A DNA stretch of 55,918 nt from Pseudobdellovibrionaceae bacterium (GCA_018663505.1 JABJQG010000021.1:1-55918), one strand, 5' to 3'. Shown: positions 8,024 to 18,400, numbered from the stretch's first letter. Translations and numbers: made by a program. Notes: generated from the letters alone by a model not told the origin.

Positions 8024-8893
8024 TTAGTTGGAGCTATCTATTTGAAGGCTGTCATTCGCGTAAAGACGAAATGGGTTTTCGGAGTTGAGGTCTTGGTTAA
8101 CAGCGTTTAGATATACTTCATCGCCCTCAGTTTTGATTTTTAAAAAATCTTGATTGGAATTGTGTTCGCTAACTATTTCACCCTGGATCGCTCTTAGAGC
8201 TGTTAGCATATCAGGAAAATGTTCGATGAACTCGCCCCAATATGAATCTTCGATAGTTCCTTTTCGGTAATGATCATTTTTAGCAATGACAGCAAATATA
8301 TCAGCGATGTGATTATATACGAGAAAAGCAAGGTCTTTAGAGATAGGTACATTATCTGTAGAACGTAAACTCAGTCTCCACATTAATTTCCCATTATTAT
8401 TTTTTACTTGTAAAACTTCTGCATTTCTCAATATTAGATAAACTTCGGGACTCAGGTTCTCGTATCTTAGAACTGACTTTTGGCCTTCTTTAAGTATCCA
8501 GCTTCCTAAATCTTGGCTATCTTCTTTATTTACATAAGATGAACCACGAGTGATTACGTGTTCGGCTGTTAGTACTATATTATTAGTTTGTAGTTTGGAG
8601 TCACTTACAGAGCCTCTTTTAATAATAAATTTACCAAACCCAGTTTCAAACCCAGCTGGTGTATAAATCGCTAAAGTCGGATTTAAAGATATTTCTGCTT
8701 TAGTGAGTCTAATTGTTTTTAAATTGGGAAGTTGTGTTGTGTTACTAGTTTGAGAGAGGTTCGCGGCGAAGAAGATACTTACACAGGATTTTTTGTTAGC
8801 TTTTTCAGGGTGTGTTCTAAATCCGCTAGTATCAACAGATGCTAGGGATGGGAGAGATAATAACAGAATTGAAAAAAAGAGTATAAATTTCAC
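8024..8893 (-). CDS. secreted protein with degenerate trypsin-like signature
   Basis: This 289-residue protein has an N-terminal signal peptide (MKFILFFSILLLSLPSLAS). Its middle contains NIVLTAEHVI with His112, reminiscent of the trypsin/S1 histidine motif (LTAAHC). Downstream, KDLAFLVYN around Asp187 resembles the S1 aspartate motif (DIALL). I could not find the GDSGG serine motif, so it may be an inactive S1-like fold or the resemblance may be accidental. The family is otherwise unrecognised. It ends convergently against the small secreted protein upstream in coordinates. Structure prediction would settle the fold. Confidence 0.6.
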   Translation of the reverse strand: MKFILFFSILLLSLPSLASVDTSGFRTHPEKANKKSCVSIFFAANLSQTSNTTQLPNLKTIRLTKAEISLNPTLAIYTPAGFETGFGKFIIKRGSVSDSKLQTNNIVLTAEHVITRGSSYVNKEDSQDLGSWILKEGQKSVLRYENLSPEVYLILRNAEVLQVKNNNGKLMWRLSLRSTDNVPISKDLAFLVYNHIADIFAVIAKNDHYRKGTIEDSYWGEFIEHFPDMLTALRAIQGEIVSEHNSNQDFLKIKTEGDEVYLNAVNQDLNSENPFRLYANDSLQIDSSN

Positions 8894-9218
8894 AACAAGT
8901 CCTTAAAACGTTAAACGTAGATATGTATTTTTTGACTTTACGCAGAGTACCACGGACATGCCTTATATTAAGCTTTTATCTAAAACCCTGTAAATATGAC
9001 AGGAACTCAGTGGGTTTCCTTGGATTGAAATATGCAAAAAAGCAATGAAAGGGGACTGTGGCAGTGTTATGGTGGCGTTAATTATAAATGCTAGAGAGTA
9101 ATTGGGAGTTTGTGTAAAGTTCATTTTGAATCTTATATCTTGTGATCCCGATCTCTTTAGTTGACTCATGTCAGAAGAAAAATCATCTGCCGATAAATAG
9201 AATATAGTGAGGGGATCA
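8894..9218. other. intergenic region without a supportable gene
   Basis: This is a divergent intergenic stretch between the minus-strand secreted protein and the PPC-domain gene. A 68-codon minus-strand frame exists at 8963-9169, but it has no convincing Shine-Dalgarno or domain. I see no clear hairpin or promoter beyond AT-rich sequence; promoters for both flanking genes are expected here. Confidence 0.4.
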
Positions 9219-9647
9219 ATGTTAGTTAAAGAAAAAAATAATAACTATGTGGTTGTATTAGAAGTGGGAGATAAAATTATTGAATCTCTTACCAATTTTG
9301 CCATTGAACATAAACTTAAGGGTGCTGTTTTTTCTGGAATTGGTGCGGCTAAGGATGTAGAGCTAGGTGCATATGACTTAGGAAATAAGGATTACATTCG
9401 CAAAGTATTTACGGAAACTGATTATGAGCTAATTTCTCTGGATGGTAATTTGTCTTTAAAAGATGGAACTCCATTTGTGCATATTCATGCTTCCTTTGGT
9501 GGTCATGATTTTAAGGTATTTGGTGGGCACCTATTTGAGGCCACAGTTGCGGTTACTGCTGAGATCTACGTAACGCCCATTGATGTCACACCTGTTCGAG
9601 AACATAATGAAAAGCTGGGTCTTGGGCTGATTTGTAAATTTATTTAA
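9219..9647 (+). CDS. PPC/DUF296 domain protein
   Basis: This 142-residue protein matches the PPC (plant and prokaryote conserved, PD1-like/DUF296) fold, a small trimeric domain found alone in bacteria. Visible hallmarks are GAVFSGIGAAKDVELGAYD near the start. Two histidine motifs, HIHASFG and FGGHLFEATVAVTAEIY, carry the conserved histidines thought to form a metal site. ATG 9219 has GAGGGG upstream and is preferred to GTG 9207. Bacterial members lack AT-hooks and their function is mostly unknown; DNA binding should not be assumed. It converges with the large caspase-like gene. Confidence 0.85.
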   Translation: MLVKEKNNNYVVVLEVGDKIIESLTNFAIEHKLKGAVFSGIGAAKDVELGAYDLGNKDYIRKVFTETDYELISLDGNLSLKDGTPFVHIHASFGGHDFKVFGGHLFEATVAVTAEIYVTPIDVTPVREHNEKLGLGLICKFI

Positions 9648-9675
9648 TACTGTGAACTGCGAGGTAATAGATGAG

Positions 9676-11877
9676 CTAGTTCTTTTTTTTGTTAAGGAAC
9701 TCAGCTATGCCCTGCTGCTCACATTTTAAAACTTGGTTTAAACGACTCTTTAGTGAAGATGGTGGTTTTTTTGCGATGATTTTTTTAAAAAGTAGTCTTT
9801 TTGCAAGAGAGAGCAGTTTTATATTTACTGTTTCATCAGGAACAAAATTAAACTCATTTTCTGGTGGGTTAATTTTAGAAAAAGAAGCATAATCTTCGGA
9901 TTCTCTTTGGCTCTTGTATAATAATTGTATTTTGTCTGAATAGGCAAAAGAGTTGATCTCTTTTACTTCAACGTCATTATGAAGTTTGTGTTTATCTAAA
10001 AATAGTTGAAACTCCTCATGGTCATGGACGCTAATATTACTGACTTGAAGGCCATAGATGGTGGAGTATGCAAGCACGGTACCTGAAAAAGGTCCAATTT
10101 TTACGGTACCACCATTATGGGTATGGAGAAGATCTGGAAAAATATTTTGCTCAAATAAAATGTTTTCCAAATCTTTCTTACTGGGCCATTTTAAATCCAC
10201 GGGCCATAATGGATCGGTGTTTTCGTACACAAGAGAAACTTTACTGTGACCACTTGAGTGCTCATAAGATATAGCAAGGTGATCTACGTAGTTAGGTAGA
10301 CCCCACCTTTGAAGCTTCTTTAAATCTAAAAGTTTAACATTTGAAAAGTTATGAGAGTCTTTATTGGGATCAAAAGTGTAGGTAGCAGTTAGAGGACCCA
10401 TATTTACACTTCTTCGAATTTTTTTAAGAGTAATGTTGGTTTTAGAATCAAGAGACTGAGTGAGTTGTTCCACAAGGGCTTTCTCCGCCACAGATCCATG
10501 ATTTTTGACTAAATCATTTCTCAGATATTTTATATTTATAGAACTGCTAAGTTCACTTGGATTACTGGCAAAATACTCATCAGCTAAAGCATCTACTGTG
10601 GTGTAAGGTTGCTCTAGATGATGGCTATTAAGGGCTGCATAAGTATGAGCTTCTGAAAAACTTACTTTTCCATCTAAATTTAGATCTGCATTTTTTATGT
10701 CATTTAAACTTTTAAAAAACAAACTCAGAAAGTCTGGTAGATCTTTCCCAACCTCCGTATCTTCCCAGCAGCCTAAGGATGTGGAGCTTGGTCTTGCAGC
10801 TGTAAAACCGCAGGTAACATGTTTTGCCATAATTCCGCCATAACAATTTCCACTAACGAGAATATTCTGATTGGTAGTATTTTTTAAAGCACTTTTTAAA
10901 TCATCTGGGGTAAACTTATTAGTAGGATTTAGCCAGGTGGAAAAGCCTGTTGGAGAACCGTGACCAGCTAAAACAATTAAGTTACTATCAGTTTTAGTTT
11001 TTTTACTGTGTTCAAAGAAGCTTTTGATATTTTGTTTTGAAGGAGTGTATTTAGCCTTTAGGTTGAACTTTGTAAAACTTTTTTTATGATTTGCCGACTC
11101 AGTGACAGAGTTTTTCTCTGGGTCTATTGCAGCTATGGGTTTATAAAAGTCAGGGGTTGTAAATGTAGTATCCTTCGTAGGATTTTTTCCAGTACCATAG
11201 AGTGTTATTGGTTCAACTTTTGTAATACCCCCAAGATATTTTTTAATTTTTTGTAATGTGATGCCAGTGAATATGGGGTTGCTTGTGGGAAAATTAGCAG
11301 TACCAATAAGCAAGATATTAATGTTCTTAATATCATTGTTTAACTGTAGATTGGGAGTCTGGTTTGGTGATTTCACATTTATACTATTGAGAATTAAATT
11401 AGAAAAATCCAGTTGAGTTCTTGGGCTGTTAAGAAATGTACGTACTCTTGTTTTATAGTTATGGTGGGACTCTTGATCCATAGGGAGGAGGTCCTTTTCT
11501 TTAAAGTAGGGTATTGAATCTACTCTTTTAATTTCTTTTTTAGCTAAAATTTGACCATCAATAACTAGAGAAAATTGAGGTAAAATTGAGTCTGAAAATC
11601 CAAGGGATTTACTGTATTGTGCATTATTAGCCCATGGGTCAATGGTGGTTAAAGGCATATTGTACAGATGGCCATTATAAGTCACCCTGATGTGTTTTAG
11701 TTGATTGGAGTCAGTCATATGTTTATTGAGCTGATTACATACTTTGCACTGAGGACTTGTAAATAAATACACAGTGGCTTGCTCTAGTATTTGCTCCGGT
11801 GATCTGCTTTTTGCATTTAGGGAGGTAGAAACAACTATGCTTAAAATGGGTAGAATAATATTGAACTTCAAAGGCAC
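9676..11877 (-). CDS. secreted thioredoxin-like / caspase-like (clan CD) / EF-hand multidomain protein
   Basis: This 733-residue exported protein has a signal peptide ending near SLNAKS. Residues 30-120 look thioredoxin-like: YLFTSPQCKVCNQL holds a CxxC at 44-47, and ILPQFSLVIDG has a cis-Pro-like position. Residues 185-440 resemble a clan CD cysteine peptidase (caspase/legumain). His306 is in IVLAGHGSPTGF and Cys345 in ILVSGNCYGGI, each after a hydrophobic strand. Inserted after it is a textbook EF-hand loop at 398-409 (DLNLDGKVSFSE). The C-terminal 290 residues are unrecognised. The arrangement suggests a calcium- or redox-controlled periplasmic or extracellular protease, but activity is inferred. 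It is convergent with the PPC gene and monocistronic. Confidence 0.8.
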   Translation of the reverse strand: MPLKFNIILPILSIVVSTSLNAKSRSPEQILEQATVYLFTSPQCKVCNQLNKHMTDSNQLKHIRVTYNGHLYNMPLTTIDPWANNAQYSKSLGFSDSILPQFSLVIDGQILAKKEIKRVDSIPYFKEKDLLPMDQESHHNYKTRVRTFLNSPRTQLDFSNLILNSINVKSPNQTPNLQLNNDIKNINILLIGTANFPTSNPIFTGITLQKIKKYLGGITKVEPITLYGTGKNPTKDTTFTTPDFYKPIAAIDPEKNSVTESANHKKSFTKFNLKAKYTPSKQNIKSFFEHSKKTKTDSNLIVLAGHGSPTGFSTWLNPTNKFTPDDLKSALKNTTNQNILVSGNCYGGIMAKHVTCGFTAARPSSTSLGCWEDTEVGKDLPDFLSLFFKSLNDIKNADLNLDGKVSFSEAHTYAALNSHHLEQPYTTVDALADEYFASNPSELSSSINIKYLRNDLVKNHGSVAEKALVEQLTQSLDSKTNITLKKIRRSVNMGPLTATYTFDPNKDSHNFSNVKLLDLKKLQRWGLPNYVDHLAISYEHSSGHSKVSLVYENTDPLWPVDLKWPSKKDLENILFEQNIFPDLLHTHNGGTVKIGPFSGTVLAYSTIYGLQVSNISVHDHEEFQLFLDKHKLHNDVEVKEINSFAYSDKIQLLYKSQRESEDYASFSKINPPENEFNFVPDETVNIKLLSLAKRLLFKKIIAKKPPSSLKSRLNQVLKCEQQGIAEFLNKKKN

Positions 11878-12090
11878 AATCCCTGTATGTTAGTAGACGT
11901 CGTGTATAACCTATCAACATATGTGCCAGTTATAATTGAAGAATATGAGGTTTCACCACCGAGTCTCTGTCTAAATGCCAATTTTAGTCACATAAAGCAC
12001 AAGGGGGCTAGTTGGATTTCAGGAAAATGAGTGGGATTCTATTTGAACTCTGATCAGACTTTACCAAGGAATAATTCAATCAGAGAGGTG

Positions 12091-12831
12091 TTAAAATAAA
12101 ACAGACAGCCCAAAAGATAAATTGGAGCTAATATAGTTTTTAATCTCAAAATCATCATAATCTTTCATTGCTGTACCTGTTCTTAAAGGAATACTGGCTG
12201 GATCGGGAGCATTGAAAGAGTAGAGGTTTAGATCCATTCTTAGAGCTACGTGTTTAGAAAAATAGAATTTTTGACCTAATCCAACATTTAGAACAAAAGA
12301 ACTTTTTTCTCCAACTTTTATTGTTCCACCACCAAGAAGTCCATATATAGCTAAATTCATAACGCCTTGTTTAGTGAGGCTGATTTTCCCGTAATAGGCA
12401 CTATATTGGTAGTTGAAAAGAGTCAATTGTTCGGCATGAGGTGCGAGGCTTGGATCAAAATCTTCGCCATTACTTAGGCCCTCTCCAGTTCTTAATTGTT
12501 CAGAATATTTGGTAAGCCCATCAGCCCATTTGTTAAAGCTAAAGTTTATTCCATGAATTTCATTTAAATAGTAAGTAGCACCACCACCAAAAGATACTGG
12601 GTTATAGTAAGCTTCATTGAGAGCATAACCACCAGCAATATTTAATTCAAAGCGTCCACTTAATGGTACATTTTTATTCATCACACTTTTGGAGTGTTTG
12701 AACTTTGGAAGCACAGACTCTCTGGCCAGCTCTTCGGTGGCAAACTCAATAACTTCAGAAAAAGAGTAAAGAGGATTGAATATAATTAATAGTAAAATGA
12801 TTTTCGAATAGATTTTCGCTTTTATTTTCAT
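12091..12831 (-). CDS. outer-membrane beta-barrel protein, Glt-associated type
   Basis: This 246-residue exported protein has a hydrophobic signal segment followed by alternating, aromatic-rich strands of an outer-membrane barrel, and it ends in phenylalanine (SFGLSVLF). Its core, GRFELNIAGGYALNEAYYN, aligns by eye with ERFEFSISGMSGLNNAFFN in the divergent gene at 13019, so the two are paralogues. They resemble the outer-membrane beta-barrel family found in myxobacterial and Bdellovibrio gliding clusters (GltA/GltB type). The 187-base gap to the divergent operon probably holds promoters for both. The function is inferred from context. Confidence 0.72.
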   Translation of the reverse strand: MKIKAKIYSKIILLLIIFNPLYSFSEVIEFATEELARESVLPKFKHSKSVMNKNVPLSGRFELNIAGGYALNEAYYNPVSFGGGATYYLNEIHGINFSFNKWADGLTKYSEQLRTGEGLSNGEDFDPSLAPHAEQLTLFNYQYSAYYGKISLTKQGVMNLAIYGLLGGGTIKVGEKSSFVLNVGLGQKFYFSKHVALRMDLNLYSFNAPDPASIPLRTGTAMKDYDDFEIKNYISSNLSFGLSVLF

Positions 12832-13018
12832 AAGTTCATTTTATTATTTACTAGGTAGATTTGGCTAGGGAAGTTTAGAGTAGCTGGATTTAAGTAGTAA
12901 AGATTGTCCTTTACCGTATAAAGGTCTTAGTTGCCTAAAGACTAGATCCTTCCATGGGGACTACTGCATGTGTAATTACTTTTATATCTTAGTAGTTATA
13001 GGTTTTTAGAGGATGTAC

Positions 13019-13822
13019 ATGGGAGAACTTAAAATTAAAGCGACAATTATATTAATATTATCTTTGATGATCGTAACTACTGACGCGCAAGCGCAGGAGG
13101 GTGGAGGCGGTGACGTTGAATCCTTATATGATCAATTCGATTCTAAGCAAAGTAAAAAAAGACAGAAAAAAGAGAGAAAACGAAAGCAAAAATTCGAAGA
13201 AATAGATGGCAATAACCTATCTTCAATTTATAAGTTAGAACCTTTTTCAGATATTGCTGTTATTCAGAAAAGGTACCTACCAAAAACAGAGAGATTTGAG
13301 TTTTCAATATCTGGTATGTCAGGTTTAAACAACGCCTTTTTTAATAATCTAGGAGCCGGTTTAAGATTAGGCTATCATTTTATTGAAAAGGTTGGAGTGG
13401 AATTACAATACTTTGCTTTTTCCTCATCAAAAAGGGATGTGACAGAGAGTCTCGAGAGCCGCTCTGTAAGAACGAGCTCTATAGTCACAGCAAAAAGTTA
13501 TGTTGGCGCTTCAATTAAATGGTCTCCAATATACGGAAAAGTGTCATTTTTAAATGAATCCATTGTTCCTTTCGATATGCATTTTCTCTTAGGTGCTGGT
13601 CAGGCGTCTACTGAAGATCAAGATGTTCCGGCATTTCATGTTGGAGGTGGTCAGTCATTTGCATTAAGTAAAGGTATGTCAGTAAGATGGGATATTTTAT
13701 TGAATTTTTATCAACCAGAAATTGTTTCCACGCTGACTAGTGAAGTTATAAAGCAAAATCAAAGCGATTTGTTTTTTAGCTTAGGTTGGAGCTTTTATTT
13801 CCCAGAGGCAAAGTATAGATGA
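13019..13822 (+). CDS. outer-membrane beta-barrel protein, first gene of the Glt-like operon
   Basis: This 267-residue exported protein has a signal peptide (about 1-25, ending TTDAQAQ). A short glycine and Lys/Arg-rich segment (KKRQKKERKRKQK) follows, then a barrel-like domain from about 75 onward ending in SFYFPEAKYR. It is paralogous to the divergent 12091 gene. ATG 13019 is chosen over ATG 13013 because AGAGG then sits six bases upstream. It overlaps the next gene by 4 bp (ATGA). In Myxococcus, two such barrels (GltA, GltB) form the outer-membrane part of the gliding machine. The basic stretch is unusual and might contact peptidoglycan or LPS (speculative). Confidence 0.75.
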   Translation: MGELKIKATIILILSLMIVTTDAQAQEGGGGDVESLYDQFDSKQSKKRQKKERKRKQKFEEIDGNNLSSIYKLEPFSDIAVIQKRYLPKTERFEFSISGMSGLNNAFFNNLGAGLRLGYHFIEKVGVELQYFAFSSSKRDVTESLESRSVRTSSIVTAKSYVGASIKWSPIYGKVSFLNESIVPFDMHFLLGAGQASTEDQDVPAFHVGGGQSFALSKGMSVRWDILLNFYQPEIVSTLTSEVIKQNQSDLFFSLGWSFYFPEAKYR

Positions 13823-15453
13823 AAAAGCTATTTATATATATGTTGATGATATCCATTTTTTCTACACCTTTGTATGTATTAGGGTCACAGGTAAATGTTA
13901 TTAATGAATTGAATTTAACACAGGGACCAACTGTAGCGAAGTCTAAGAAAAGAAAAAAAAGACGCTCGGTTAAGAGGCGAGCAAAAAAAGCTAAGGCAAG
14001 ATCTGGACTTATTAAGGCATTAAATTTAGCAAAACAGGGTAAGTACCAACAAGCATCAATGAAGCTTTTTCAGCTTTCTCATAGCCCCAGGTTTGCAGAC
14101 AAAAAAGATCAAATCAAATATATATTAGGTTTAATGTTATACCAAATGAAGTTGAATCAAATATCAGCATATCAATTTATAAGTGTGATAAAAAATGGGA
14201 AGAAGAAATACCTTAAACAAAGCTTAGAGAAATTATCTCTAGCTGCAGATTATTTGGGTGATGACACTTTATTGAACTATGCTCTTACAAAGGTTAAAGT
14301 GAGTTCCTTCCCCAAAAAACATAGGAATATGCTGTTTTATAGACTTGGTGAATTTCAAATGAGAAATGAACAGGTTAAAAGTGCCATTAACAGTTTTAAA
14401 CGTGTAAATAGTTCTAGCCCTTATTATTCAAAAGCCAAGTATATGGAAGCTTTATCTTATGCAGAATTAAAAAAATTCAATAAGTCTATTTCCACATTTG
14501 ACAAAATAATAATGAATAGATCTGATCAAGCAGTCACAGACCAGGCAACTGTTGGGGCTATTATTGGCAAAGCTAGAGTTCAGTATCATGCTAAAAAATG
14601 GGAAGATTCATTAGAAACATATAGGGATGTGCCGAGAGATACAAAATATTGGCATAACTCTCTCTTTGAATCAAGTTGGACAATGCTACGATCAGGGCGA
14701 TTTAGGTCGGCATTAAGTAATATGCATAGTTTGCACTCGGAATACTATGAAGAAAACTACTTGCCAGAATCTCTATTATTAAGAAGTATTGTGTATTTAT
14801 ATATCTGTAAATACGAAGAGATGGACAAGGTCCTGAATTTATTTAAACGTGTTTATAAACCTGTGTATAAAGATGTTAAGCGCTTTATTAAAGAGGTGAA
14901 GTCAGATGAAGATAATTTTAATCTCATTGCACAGTATGACTTAAAGAATCATCCTTATATTCTAACAAGAAAATTAACATCTCATAGAGTGTCCAAAATA
15001 GTTCAACGACATATTTTTGAAGATGGCTCGTTTCAAAATAATTACAAATATATTTTAAAGCTTCATAAGGAAGCCAAATTGATGAATGAGTTGCCTGCAT
15101 CTTGGAAGAAATCAGCTTTGGGAAGATACTCTAAAAAAGTTCTTTCAACACGTATTAAGAAGGCTAAGCAAAAAACAGGTAGAATTGTAAGAAACAAACT
15201 TATTAGTGTTAAAGAAGAAATCTTCGACTTATTTGAACAGCAAGGCTTTATTAGATTTGAAATGCTTAAGGGTAAAAAAGAATCTGTTAAGCAAGATATA
15301 AGTGGAAGTACAATTGCTGACGTGCAGATCGATGATGATAATCAACGTGATTATTATATTCAAAATGGGTATGAGTACTGGCCTTTTAAAGGTGAATATT
15401 GGTTGGATGAACTAGGTAACTATCACTATTTAGGAACACAAAGTTGTCAATAA
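13819..15453 (+). CDS. secreted TPR-repeat protein of the Glt-like cluster
   Basis: This 544-residue protein has a signal peptide (MKKLFIYMLMISIFSTPLYVLG) and then a strongly basic patch (KSKKRKKRRSVKRRAKKAK near 35-55). Helical repeats with TPR character run through about 60-340 (for example YRLGEFQMRNEQVKSAINSF and AKYMEALSYAELKKFNKSI). The C-terminal 200 residues are helical and charged, without a recognised domain. It overlaps the upstream barrel gene by 4 bp and is followed one base later by the giant TPR gene. By context it would be a periplasmic scaffold comparable to Glt TPR components, but I cannot assign a one-to-one orthologue. Confidence 0.75.
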   Translation: MKKLFIYMLMISIFSTPLYVLGSQVNVINELNLTQGPTVAKSKKRKKRRSVKRRAKKAKARSGLIKALNLAKQGKYQQASMKLFQLSHSPRFADKKDQIKYILGLMLYQMKLNQISAYQFISVIKNGKKKYLKQSLEKLSLAADYLGDDTLLNYALTKVKVSSFPKKHRNMLFYRLGEFQMRNEQVKSAINSFKRVNSSSPYYSKAKYMEALSYAELKKFNKSISTFDKIIMNRSDQAVTDQATVGAIIGKARVQYHAKKWEDSLETYRDVPRDTKYWHNSLFESSWTMLRSGRFRSALSNMHSLHSEYYEENYLPESLLLRSIVYLYICKYEEMDKVLNLFKRVYKPVYKDVKRFIKEVKSDEDNFNLIAQYDLKNHPYILTRKLTSHRVSKIVQRHIFEDGSFQNNYKYILKLHKEAKLMNELPASWKKSALGRYSKKVLSTRIKKAKQKTGRIVRNKLISVKEEIFDLFEQQGFIRFEMLKGKKESVKQDISGSTIADVQIDDDNQRDYYIQNGYEYWPFKGEYWLDELGNYHYLGTQSCQ

Positions 15454-15454
15454 T

Positions 15455-18400
15455 ATGAAATATATATATATTCTTCTATTCTTATTTATTTCCGTCTTAC
15501 ACGTTAATGTTGAAGCTAAAAAACGGGTATATAAAACTCAAACTATTGGAGATATTTTTCAAAAAATTGAAAAAAAATCTCAAAAAGTTAAATTAAAAAA
15601 AGCTCAAACAGCATTGCCACAAATTAAAAAATCAAGAAAAACAAAAATAAAAAAAACCGAGTTACGTTCCATTAAGCCACCAAGCTCATCAAAATTTATA
15701 AAAGGGAATTCACAAGAGGCTGAGCTTGAAAAATACACCGATCGAGAAATTAAACAGTTGTATGTGTTGACTAGACAGTATAGACGGAGCAAGAGGCGAG
15801 GTGAGATTTGGTTAAGGCTTGCTGAAGCATATGTAGATAAATCAAAAATTGTAGAGTACAGGTTGCAAAATGAATATGATAAAAACATTATTAAATATAA
15901 AAAAGGTAAATTAAAGCGTAGACCAAAACTGAGTCTAAAAGAAGCGTCATCATATAACCTCAAGGCCATTAAATTGTATGAATGGTTTCTTAGGGATTTT
16001 CCAAAGGATTCTAAGGTTGATCAGGCTTATTTCTTTCTAGGTTACAATTATTTTGAACTGTATAAAATTGATAAAGCACTTGGATATTACAGACGTTTAA
16101 CAAAAGAATTTCCAAAAAGTAAATATGTTTCTGAAGCCTACTTTGCCATAGCCGAATATTATTTTGATAATGAAAAGTGGCAGGATGCTTTGAAAAGCTA
16201 TTATGCTGTGTCTAAAATCAAAGTCTCACGACTATATACCTTTGCGTTATATAAACTAGCGTGGTGTCACTATAAAAGTGGGAATGTTAAAAAAGCTATG
16301 GCTTATCTTGAAAGAGTTATTCGTGAAGGTAGAAATCAAACTAGTGATTCTGCACGGAAGATTCGTTTAGCTGATGAAGCAAAAAAAGACCTTATTCCAT
16401 TTTTTGCAGAGTTAGGCGCATATAAAAATGCCGAATCCTACTTTTCAAAAGTGGTAAGAAGTGGCGAAATTGATAGAATGATAGAGCGACTGGCTTACTA
16501 CTATGCCGACACTGGAAATAAAAAAGGTGCGAGATTCTACTTTAAGAAGATGATAAGAAAAAATCCTAATGCTCCTAAGTCATTTGAATATCAGAATCAA
16601 ATTGTTAACTTATATTTAACTGCAACAAAATCAAAAATATTCAAACAGGAACTGTATCATTGGGTAGAATATTATGGACCTAAAGGCCGATGGGCTTTGA
16701 AAAATGCAAAAGCTAAGGCCCTTGTTAATAAATCAAAAGAGCTTGTTGAGGCAAGTTTACGTGCATATACTTTACAAAACCACCAAACAGCTCAAAATTC
16801 ACATGGAGCTCAATCCACTAGTGCAGCAAAAAATGGTTATGAGTTATATTTTAAAACATTTGTGTCCACTCCATACTTAGGGGATATGCATTTCTTTTTT
16901 GGTGAAATGATGTTTGATTTAAAAAAATATAAAATCGCAGCGAAACATTATATTTGGGTTGTAGAAAACGACAAAAAGAAAAAGGGAAAATATTATAAAA
17001 AATCATTACTAAACTCTATATTAGCCTTAGAAAAACATTTACCAACGGATAAAGAAATATCTAAGATTGTAGGTAAATCCAAAGCAAAAATACCTTTAGA
17101 TAAGGTTACTAAAAGCTTTGTGATCGCAGCATCAAAATTTGTGAAGGAGCAACCAAAAGCAAGTAATGTGGATGATATAAAGTATAAATTAGCAAGTTTG
17201 TACTATGCATACAATCATCTAGACGAAGCCATTGAAGGCTATAAAAATATTGTGAAAGAACATCCAAAAAGCAAATATGCATCGAGCTCAGGCCATCTAA
17301 TTTTAGACTTATACAATAAGAAGAAAGACTATATTGCTTTAGAAAATGCAGCTCAAGCTATGTTGAAAATCCCAAGTATTGCAAAAGCTAAATTTGGTTT
17401 AGAGGTTAAAAGTATTTTACAACGTAGTTCCTTTAAACAAGCTCAAGATTTAGAATCGGATAAAGAGTTTGTAAAGAGTGCTAAAGCTTATGAGCGATTT
17501 GCACTAAAATATAAAAAGTCAAAGTTGTTAAATAGCGCAAGATTCAATGCTGCTGTAAACTATGAAAGATCTGGTGATATTGGCCAAGCCATAGTGATGT
17601 ATGAGCTAGTTGTTAATAAAGCAGGAAATTCTAATAAACCATTAGTTTCACAATCTAGGAAAATTTTAGCATATTTGTATGAAGCCTCTGGCCAGTTCAA
17701 AAAAGCAGCAAGTTTTTATGAGAAGTCAGCTGCAGAAAATAGAAAAAACTCATACGGTGCTGATTTTTACTATAATGCAGCTGTGTTAAGAGAGGGGATG
17801 CGGTTTTATTCCGCTGCCATTAATAATTATAAGAGTTACTACAAATTAACAAAAAATAAAAACAAAGAAGAAGCATATTACTATATAGCTGAAATATGGA
17901 ATAAGCGGGGTAAAACAGCTAAGGCTATCGAGAATTACAAAAAATATATGAATCTTAACCCCAAAGATCCAAATTACGTAGTTGCGGCCACTTTTAAAAT
18001 TGCTAAGTTGTATGAAAAAAATAAAAATAAAAAGAAATACTTAAAATGGTATGGTAAAACTATTGCAGTTTATAAAAGCCTGAGAAATAGGGTTGAGTAT
18101 GAAGCGAAAGAGTATGCAGCAGAATCTCAGTTTAAATTAACTTATGAAATATACTTAAAATTTAAAGCTATAAAGATACCAAAAAATCCCGCAGCACAAC
18201 AAAAAGCTGTTGCTAAAAAACTAAGCTTAATAGAGTACCTTACGAAACAGCTTAAAAAAACTATTAAGTATGAAGCCGGAAACCAAACCATAGCGTCTAT
18301 GTCCTTAATTGCGCAATCTTATCAACATATGATGGCATCTGTAATAAAAGCACCTTTACCAAAAGGTTTGAATAAAGAAGAAGTGAAAATTTATAAGTTA

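Noticed and set aside
8963-9169. 68-codon minus-strand frame as a gene
   Set aside because: No Shine-Dalgarno, no domain or export pattern, and it lies in a divergent promoter region.
11735-11920. 61-codon minus-strand frame overlapping the caspase-like gene start
   Set aside because: It overlaps the signal peptide and CxxC region of the real gene in another frame and shows no coding character of its own.
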